Source: an uncultured bacterium
GTDB lineage: Bacteria > Cyanobacteriota > Vampirovibrionia > Gastranaerophilales > Gastranaerophilaceae
DNA length: 12,098 nucleotides
Reading direction: 5' to 3'
NCBI GenBank assembly: GCA_949288685.1
Contig: CASELB010000196.1
Coordinates: 1-12,098, forward strand
Shown here: positions 1 to 5,502 of the stretch, in pieces
Layout of the letters: each line of letters opens with the position of its first letter
Numbering within the stretch: the first letter of the stretch is position 1
The notes under the pieces: model-generated
Seen by the model: the letters and a program-made list of their open reading frames with translations, nothing else
The model's database searches: none
What the model was told of the DNA's origin: nothing
Position numbers and translations under genes: made by a program

Positions 1-500
1 CGTCAGGGTATAAAAAGCCTCATACATATACAATTGAGCCTGAAAAAAACGCCTATTTCCATAATAATTTGGGGCTTAATTATATGCAGGATAAATATTA
101 TTATGCCGCAATTCAAGAGTTTAAAATTGCAATATCCCTTGAGCCTGATACACAGGCAAGTTCCCTTTATTACAAAAATCTGGGCGATGTCTATATGATA
201 ATAGGGTACCCTAATCTGGCAGAGGATTGCTATTTAAATGCGTTGAAACTTTACGGCTTGAATTTGCAGTTTTATATTGACCTTGCGGAATGTTATAAGC
301 GGATGGGGGTTATGAATTCACGAATGAAAGCGCTTGATATTAATTCCAATCCGTTCAATAAAGTACTGAAAGGTATATTATTAATAGAATCAGGTAACAA
401 AAGGGACGGGGTAATAATGCTTGATGAGTTTTGTTCTGCAGAGCCGGATTTAATAATAACGGGCGGTATAAAAAATTATTTGAAGAATATAAATAAATAA
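1..500 (+). CDS. TPR-repeat protein, 3' end only (5' truncated by window)
   Basis: The C-terminal about 165 residues of a tetratricopeptide-repeat protein; the frame is open from base 3 to the TAA at 498-500. Two clear TPR units are visible at about residues 17-50 and 53-87 of the partial protein (NNLGLNY...AIQEFKIAISLEPD and KNLGDVYMIIGYPNLAEDCYLNAL), followed by a weaker third (FYIDLAECYKRMG). Each shows the usual small-residue and aromatic spacing of paired helices. A TTG at 69 is the first possible start codon, but it lies inside the first repeat and the same frame reads through upstream, so the true start is outside the window. TPR domains are protein-interaction scaffolds; nothing here identifies the partner. 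No signal peptide or membrane segment is visible in the part present. The next gene follows after a 48-base gap that holds its own promoter-like boxes. Confidence 0.8.
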   Translation, partial: SGYKKPHTYTIEPEKNAYFHNNLGLNYMQDKYYYAAIQEFKIAISLEPDTQASSLYYKNLGDVYMIIGYPNLAEDCYLNALKLYGLNLQFYIDLAECYKRMGVMNSRMKALDINSNPFNKVLKGILLIESGNKRDGVIMLDEFCSAEPDLIITGGIKNYLKNINK

Positions 501-509
501 TTAATTATC

Positions 510-538
510 TTGCGAAAGAGTAAATAAAATGTTAAAAT
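510..538 (+). promoter_or_regulatory. Putative sigma-70-type promoter of the PilZ gene
   Basis: A -35-like TTGCGA at 510-515 and a -10-like TAAAAT at 533-538 are separated by exactly 17 bases, in the gap after the TPR gene. The expected transcription start is near 545, only a few bases before the ATG at 549. The boxes are seen; promoter activity is inferred. Confidence 0.45.
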
Positions 539-548
539 AATATTGTAT

Positions 549-1241
549 ATGACAAAAGGTTTAAAAGACCGTATAGGCGAAGTAAAAGATGTTCGCGCAA
601 TGTGGTCGGAGACAATTATCACCGAGGGCATAGAATTAAAGGAGATAAGCGATGATGAAATCTTGCTTATATCTTCCAGTCCGTTGGTGAAATTTCCTCC
701 AAGCGGTGCGGATATTAATGTTGCACTTTATTGTACAAACGGAATATTCCTGCTGGACACAAAAGTTAATCAAACAGTTTTTAATTCGCCATATACATTT
801 TGTCATATAAAAATACCCGAACATTATAATATACGGCAGCAAAGAGAGTTTTTCCGGACGCGTTTCAATCTGGGTGTTACACTTACAATCCACTTTAATA
901 ACGGAGAGAAAAAGGTTATAGAAAGTAAAACTTTTGATATCTCGGGTAACGGAACAAGTCTCTTAATTACCTCGGTACTGGACAATGAAAATTTGATAAG
1001 ACTAATATCTAATCCGCAGGCTGACAGATATGCAAAGCTGGGCTTATGTATTCATTTCCCTGAAAAAGATATAACTACGCGGGTTGAATTTGTGCATAAG
1101 CGTAATCTTCCCGGTGATGCTAAAGTTAGTGTATGTGCGTTCAAGTTTCTGAGTATTAGTCCGTCGGATGTGGATTTTGTTACTAAACAGTGTTTTTTGA
1201 AACAACTCATAGAACAAAATAAATCCAGAAAAGAATTTTGA
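549..1241 (+). CDS. PilZ-domain protein, probable cyclic-di-GMP receptor (YcgR-like layout)
   Basis: A 230-residue soluble protein. The N-terminal half (about 1-90) is beta-rich and fits the YcgR-N type domain that often precedes PilZ. The PilZ domain starts near residue 94. It carries the arginine signature QQREFFR (R99 and R103, the RxxxR pair) and the second signature DISGNG (D130, S132, G135; matches DxSxxG). In this family these bind intercalated cyclic-di-GMP, and the protein passes the signal to motility, secretion or polysaccharide machinery; which one cannot be told here. No GGDEF or EAL enzyme is nearby. Two starts are possible: TTG at 543 or ATG at 549. Neither has a Shine-Dalgarno sequence and an in-frame stop lies at 525-527, so I took the ATG. 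The predicted transcription start near 545 would make the mRNA nearly leaderless. The stop overlaps the next gene's promoter-like boxes. Confidence 0.82.
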   Translation: MTKGLKDRIGEVKDVRAMWSETIITEGIELKEISDDEILLISSSPLVKFPPSGADINVALYCTNGIFLLDTKVNQTVFNSPYTFCHIKIPEHYNIRQQREFFRTRFNLGVTLTIHFNNGEKKVIESKTFDISGNGTSLLITSVLDNENLIRLISNPQADRYAKLGLCIHFPEKDITTRVEFVHKRNLPGDAKVSVCAFKFLSISPSDVDFVTKQCFLKQLIEQNKSRKEF

Positions 1242-1270
1242 CTTTACAAAAAATAATAATAAAATATACT
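1238..1270 (+). promoter_or_regulatory. Putative promoter(s) of the 84-residue protein gene
   Basis: Two staggered promoter-like pairs overlap the stop codon of the PilZ gene. TTGACT (1238-1243) is 16 bases from TAAAAT (1260-1265), and TTTACA (1243-1248) is 16 bases from TATACT (1265-1270). Either gives a short leader containing the strong ribosome site AGAAGGA at 1281-1287. Activity is inferred from the match only. Confidence 0.5.
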
Positions 1271-1293
1271 TATAGATGTAAGAAGGATGTTAA

Positions 1294-1548
1294 ATGAAAT
1301 TAATAAACCGACTTAAAAATTTAGAACAACAATACGTTTTTTTACGCTGGGCAACCGGTAATGATTATGGTCGTATAAATTATGTTGGTGATGATTATAT
1401 AGAATTTAATATCATTGACATTGATACGATGGAGTATAGAGAAACGGCAATCATAAACGCGCAGTTGATATTTGAAATTATTTTCGGCGGTGGGGATATT
1501 TCCAGAATTCTTGCTGAAATGTCTTTTCAGGCGGGGGATAAGAATTAG
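1294..1548 (+). CDS. Small protein of unknown function (84 aa)
   Basis: I do not recognise the family. The ATG at 1294 is well supported: AGAAGGA at 1281-1287 lies six bases upstream, behind a promoter-like element. The pattern from about residue 16 to 63 (FLRWATGNDYGRINYVG, then DDYIEF, then an acidic turn, then ETAIINAQLIFEIIF) alternates short hydrophobic strands with glycine/acidic turns. That would suit a small five-stranded barrel (Sm- or SH3-like), followed by a short C-terminal helix (SRILAEMSFQ). The fold is an inference from the pattern. There is no cysteine, signal peptide or transmembrane helix, so it is probably cytoplasmic. It sits between the PilZ gene and the large acidic membrane protein gene and has its own promoter-like boxes. 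Confidence 0.7.
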   Translation: MKLINRLKNLEQQYVFLRWATGNDYGRINYVGDDYIEFNIIDIDTMEYRETAIINAQLIFEIIFGGGDISRILAEMSFQAGDKN

Positions 1549-1557
1549 GTCTTAATT

Positions 1558-1586
1558 TTATTAAACTACTGGAAAAAAAATATAAT
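1558..1586 (+). promoter_or_regulatory. Putative promoter of the acidic membrane protein / HTH / ATPase operon
   Basis: A perfect -10 hexamer TATAAT at 1581-1586 lies 17 bases after a weak -35-like TTATTA at 1558-1563, in the 88-base gap after the 84-residue gene. An alternative pair, TGGAAA (1570-1575) and TATTAT (1593-1598), also has 17-base spacing. A start near 1593 would leave a leader of about 44 bases before the TTG start at 1637. No other convincing promoter was seen before 8467, so it may drive all three genes. Confidence 0.45.
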
Positions 1587-1636
1587 CTATGGTATTATTT
1601 TCGTGAGTAGTAGTTTTATAGAAGAGATTTTTTAAA

Positions 1637-4600
1637 TTGTTATCAAATAATTTAGCGGAAGAACAAGGGTTCTGTGGATATATAACAGACGAGAAGAAGA
1701 GAAGCTGTGCACTGGCTAATATTATAGCCCTTAAATCGGCGTTTGAATTTTTTAAAAGCTGCGGATTAAATCCGGGGGTTGAATATGCTGCGCATAGAAT
1801 AAAAAAAGTTTTTGAAGATATTGATATTTCAGATTTGTATATCGGAGATTTAAGACTTGATGTACGATTGGGCATGATGAAGGGTGAGTATCTTGTACCC
1901 TGTAGTCATTATGAATTGAATATCACACCGGATTTATATATGTTTGTCGATTATGATAAAGAGACAGGCAAAACAGAAGTTGCAGGATTTATTGAACCTG
2001 ATAAAATTGATAAATCGGTACATGACGATTACTACTACTTTATTTCAAAAACCTCGATAGTTTCTATAGATACTCTTGAAACTCTTTTTGATTCGCTGCC
2101 TGTAAAAGCAAAGGCAGGTTTGCCGCTTAATTGTAAGAAAAAGAGTATACTATATTTGGATAATCAACTTCTTGATGTTAAAGAGTTTTATCAAGATTTG
2201 ATGAACTATGAAAAAGCACGAAAAATGCTGATGGAATATGCTGACGCAGAAATTATTTTGTGTGATGCAAACTTGAGTTTTGAAAAATCTATAGATGCAG
2301 CTCCGGTTAAAGCAGAGACCATAACTTCTGAGGAGCTTGAACTCGGGTTTGCGGACGGACTTGCGGAACCGGCTGTTACTGATGTTGATGTATTGGATTC
2401 ATTTATTGCCGGTGAAGATTCGGATTTGAAAGATACTTTGCCGCAAAATCCGACTGAAACAGAAAAAAATGTCCTTGATGAGTTATCTGATATGGAAATT
2501 GTTGAAGAATCTCCTGCCGAGCCGGAAAAACCGTTTAATGAAGAAGGTATTGCGCTTGATTTATCGGAAGAAAATTTTGAAGAACCTGCGACTGCGGAAC
2601 CGGAGGTTCAACCTGCGGACTTTTATACTGTTGATTTACCCGGTGATATGGAAGAAAATATTGCGCCAGTCGAAAATGTTGAAGAAAATGAGGTCCTTGA
2701 ACTTGATTTACCGTCCGGTGAGAGTGTAACGGAAGTAAGCCTTGAAGAAGAAAAGATTGCGGAGCCTGAACAAGAATTAACATCTGATGAAGAAGTATTG
2801 GATTTGTCACCTGTTGATGAGACGGAAACGCCGGCTGCCGGTATTGAACCGGAGGACGATATTGCATTAAGCGAACCAACTCCAGAAGATAGTATTGAAG
2901 AGCCTGCTATTGCGCTTGAGGATGAAGCTGCGGAAGATGTTTCACTTCAAGAAGAAGAGATTTTAGAAACACCTGAAACATTAATGCCTGCGGCAGATTT
3001 ACCTGCAGATGAAATTGAAGAGCCGGTTATGGAGCTTGAGGATGAAGTCGCGGAAGATGTTTCACTTCAAGAAGAAGAGATTTTAGAAACACCTGAAACA
3101 TTAACGCCTGCGGCAGATTTGCCTGCAGATGACGTTGAAGATTTACCGTTAGAAGAAGAAATTTCTTTGCAAGATTCACTTGATGCGGCTCCTGTAGTTG
3201 AAGAACTGGAAGTTCCTTCTGATATAGATGATTTGCAAGAGCAGAGTTTGCCTGAAGAAGATATAGATATGCAGACAGAAGAACTGTCTGCGCCTGAAAG
3301 TGAATTAATGCCCGAAGAAGAGGAGTTGACGCTTGAAGAAGAGCCGGTTGAAACGACTGTTGAAGAGCCGGAACTCTCTCTTAATGAACAGGATGCAGAA
3401 ACTCTTGAACCGGTTGTTGAGACGGAAATTGGATTGGAAGAAGAAAATTTACCGGATTTGGAAAATGAGTCTGATTTTGCATTGGAAAATAGTAATGAAG
3501 ACGCAGAAGAATTAACTCTCGAAACTCAGGAATTGGCTTTTGAAACCGGAGATTTGAGTATGGATACACAAGAACCGGTATATCTTGAAGAAGACGATAC
3601 CAGCGCAACTCTTGAATTGTCAGATGATATAGAGTCTCCTTTGGATAATGAAGCCGCAGATACAATACTTTCGGAAGAAACTCCTGTTCTTGAAGATAAT
3701 GAGCCAGGGTTCTCATCGGAAGAATTACCGGAAATCGGTTTAGAGGAGCATTCTGAAGAGTTAGTATTAGATGAGCCGGAAGAATTGGAAGAAACCGCAG
3801 ATACTCACGGGGTTAATGAAGCTCAAAATGCAGGTCTAAGTTTTTCGGAGTTTGCTGAGGATATTCAGAATATAGATAATAAAGCCGATAAAGAAGAGAG
3901 CGGTGTGGAAGCGGAAAAAGATTATGATCCGAATTATGTGCCGGATTTCGCATCAGGTGAATTCAGGTTGGCTGATGACGGTACATCCTTTAATACTCCG
4001 GCGACAGAAAAAGTTGTACAATCCGCTCAGGAGCTGGACAATGAATTAGAGAAAGAATTGGAAACTGCTGCTGATGAGCCTGCCGGAATAGATATTCAGG
4101 CGGCAATGGAAGGTTTTGTTAATACAATGGCACCTGATGAGGCTATTGCTCTTGTACAACCGTCGGAAGAACCTGCAGGTACGGGGGATGAAGAGTTAGC
4201 GGCTATATCAACCGATGAGGAAATTGTACAGGAAGATGTACCTCCCGCTGAAAGTCAGGAAGAACCTGATACTAAAGAAGAGATTAATGAACTTTACACC
4301 GATGATACAGAAGAGCCTGTTATAGAGCAGTCTTATAAGAAGAAAAAGAAATCTTCCGCAGGATTGTTGGGCGGTATTTTCGTTCTGATTGTTGCCCTGG
4401 GCGTGTTTGGCTTTATGAATAAAGATGTTATTCTAAGTAAAATACAGGGTGGTGAACAAACAGAATCTCTGCCTAATGAACTGGCAACAAAACCTGTAGA
4501 AACTCAGCCGGCGCCGCAACCTAAGAAGGATGAATTGGAAACAGAAGCGGAAGCTATGCTGGATGATATAGAAGAACCGGTACAATTGTTAGACACATCA

Positions 4601-4939
4601 GTGTCTGTATCTTCTATGACTGTTGATTGTGACGTTCCGTCATATATGGTTAATACTCATTCGCGCAGGTATTTGATAAAACTTGCAAAGCGTATGCAGC
4701 TACAGTTGAGAAATGCACTTCTTATAGCAAGTGAACAGCCTCTTGCTAACAAGATAGTTATTGATTTGTCTGTTGATAAAGATGTTTTAAAATATGAAAA
4801 AATATCAAGTTCATCAGGTTCAAAGAAGGTTGATGAAATCACTGCTGCAACGACAGGGTCAGTATTAAAGAGTACTCAGCCTTATGCCGGAACTTTCGGT
4901 AAAAATAAAGGTATTATTAGGCTGATTGTTAAATTTTAG
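1637..4939 (+). CDS. Giant acidic single-pass membrane protein with TonB-C-like C-terminal domain
   Basis: An 1100-residue protein in four parts. (1) Residues 1-210 form a folded N-terminal domain; the stretch around 102-150 (FVDYDKETG...EVAGFIEP...YYYFISKT) resembles, from memory, the cyanobacterial DUF1822 pattern. (2) About 215-895 is a Glu/Asp/Pro/Leu-rich, presumably disordered linker, with no Lys or Arg between K373 and K749 and a 40-residue tandem duplication at 420-499. (3) Five lysines (901-905) precede one transmembrane helix at about 909-927, so the N-terminal 900 residues should be cytoplasmic. (4) The outer part has a Pro/Gln linker, then a domain at about 1005-1100 with the TonB-C pattern (KIVIDLSV, SSSSGSKKVDE, final IIRLIVKF). 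The start is TTG, preceded by GAAGAGA at 1621-1627; an in-frame stop lies at 1619-1621 and the first in-frame ATG pair is near residue 79, inside the folded domain. It likely connects cytoplasmic partners to the envelope; it is not a normal TonB, whose cytoplasmic part is tiny. The next gene starts 8 bp on. Confidence 0.85.
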   Translation: MLSNNLAEEQGFCGYITDEKKRSCALANIIALKSAFEFFKSCGLNPGVEYAAHRIKKVFEDIDISDLYIGDLRLDVRLGMMKGEYLVPCSHYELNITPDLYMFVDYDKETGKTEVAGFIEPDKIDKSVHDDYYYFISKTSIVSIDTLETLFDSLPVKAKAGLPLNCKKKSILYLDNQLLDVKEFYQDLMNYEKARKMLMEYADAEIILCDANLSFEKSIDAAPVKAETITSEELELGFADGLAEPAVTDVDVLDSFIAGEDSDLKDTLPQNPTETEKNVLDELSDMEIVEESPAEPEKPFNEEGIALDLSEENFEEPATAEPEVQPADFYTVDLPGDMEENIAPVENVEENEVLELDLPSGESVTEVSLEEEKIAEPEQELTSDEEVLDLSPVDETETPAAGIEPEDDIALSEPTPEDSIEEPAIALEDEAAEDVSLQEEEILETPETLMPAADLPADEIEEPVMELEDEVAEDVSLQEEEILETPETLTPAADLPADDVEDLPLEEEISLQDSLDAAPVVEELEVPSDIDDLQEQSLPEEDIDMQTEELSAPESELMPEEEELTLEEEPVETTVEEPELSLNEQDAETLEPVVETEIGLEEENLPDLENESDFALENSNEDAEELTLETQELAFETGDLSMDTQEPVYLEEDDTSATLELSDDIESPLDNEAADTILSEETPVLEDNEPGFSSEELPEIGLEEHSEELVLDEPEELEETADTHGVNEAQNAGLSFSEFAEDIQNIDNKADKEESGVEAEKDYDPNYVPDFASGEFRLADDGTSFNTPATEKVVQSAQELDNELEKELETAADEPAGIDIQAAMEGFVNTMAPDEAIALVQPSEEPAGTGDEELAAISTDEEIVQEDVPPAESQEEPDTKEEINELYTDDTEEPVIEQSYKKKKKSSAGLLGGIFVLIVALGVFGFMNKDVILSKIQGGEQTESLPNELATKPVETQPAPQPKKDELETEAEAMLDDIEEPVQLLDTSVSVSSMTVDCDVPSYMVNTHSRRYLIKLAKRMQLQLRNALLIASEQPLANKIVIDLSVDKDVLKYEKISSSSGSKKVDEITAATTGSVLKSTQPYAGTFGKNKGIIRLIVKF
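2894..3133 (+). repeat. 120-bp in-frame tandem duplication (two copies)
   Basis: Two adjacent copies, 2894-3013 and 3014-3133, encode residues 420-459 and 460-499 of the acidic linker. By eye they differ at about 9 of 120 bases. The first mismatches cluster at the left end of the unit, while the central stretch around ttcacttcaagaagaagaga is identical for over 50 bases. A third, degenerate start (VEDLPLEEE) follows directly. Confidence 0.9.
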
Positions 4940-4947
4940 GTTAAACT

Positions 4948-5502
4948 ATGGATAAATTACAAAAAACAAAATATGAAAATCTGATAATAGAAATAATAAC
5001 TCAGAACGAACGTTACAAAGGGAATGAGGATTTATTAAAGTTCATATACGATGATGTAGTAACCCGTCTCGGCGGTATACTTGAAACTATCAGTGATGAA
5101 GCTGTTGTCAGAAGTTATATTGAAAGAATAGTTAAACTATCAGTAATAACAACGGTAAAAAAACGCAGTTTACTCCTCTCATCTCCGGTTAGTGAGCCTT
5201 CTAAAACAACTGAAAAAAAATCTGCCGGATATTATGATGCTCTTAAGTATCAACCGTCAACTACAGACGTAAAGATTAATATTGATACAAAACAGGCAGA
5301 ACAATTAAAATCGGAAATTGTTGCGCTAGCTGAAAAATATCCTCAAAAAGATTTTATAAAGCTGTATAATTTGAGATTTGCAGAACATAAATCTCTGGAG
5401 ACGATTTCTGATGAATTAAATGTATCCCAGGCGCAGGCTGCGGAGCGGTTATACGAGTTAGCCGCACTGGCAAAGAGAATATTCGGAAATGAAGTGTCCT
5501 AA
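4948..5502 (+). CDS. Sigma-factor-like helix-turn-helix protein (184 aa)
   Basis: A 184-residue soluble protein. The C-terminal 50 residues (about 134-184) read like sigma-70 region 4: a helix with FIKLYNLRFAEHKSLETI, then SDELNVSQAQAAERLYELA, the classic helix-turn-helix with the turn around N-V-S. This should bind DNA, possibly a -35-like element. The N-terminal 75 residues are helical and acidic/basic mixed (LLKFIYDDVVTRLGGIL, then YIERIVKLSVITTVKKR) and could be a much-altered region 2, but the core promoter-melting aromatic residues of region 2 are not evident. A Lys/Ser/Thr-rich linker (about 78-110) separates the parts. It could be a divergent alternative sigma factor, a sigma-like adaptor, or an unrelated regulator with the same HTH. 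An AGG at 4938-4940 precedes the ATG. The gene lies 8 bp after the membrane protein gene and overlaps the ATPase gene by 14 bp, so it probably works with them. Confidence 0.75.
   Translation: MDKLQKTKYENLIIEIITQNERYKGNEDLLKFIYDDVVTRLGGILETISDEAVVRSYIERIVKLSVITTVKKRSLLLSSPVSEPSKTTEKKSAGYYDALKYQPSTTDVKINIDTKQAEQLKSEIVALAEKYPQKDFIKLYNLRFAEHKSLETISDELNVSQAQAAERLYELAALAKRIFGNEVS

Noticed and set aside
69..71. TTG as the start of the TPR gene
   Set aside because: The same frame continues upstream to the window edge and the codon lies inside the first TPR unit.
1552..1564. TTAAT-TTT-ATTAA hairpin after the 84-residue gene
   Set aside because: Stem is only five A/T pairs with no T-run, too weak for a rho-independent terminator.
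1561..1875. 104-codon reverse-strand open frame
   Set aside because: It overlaps the promoter region and the conserved N-terminal domain of the acidic protein and shows no recognisable family.
2535..3716. Long open frames on the reverse strand and in another + frame within the acidic linker (for example 2535-2879, 3381-3716, 2469-2729)
   Set aside because: They are by-products of the GAA/GAT-rich, stop-poor coding sequence; their products are low-complexity and lack ribosome sites.
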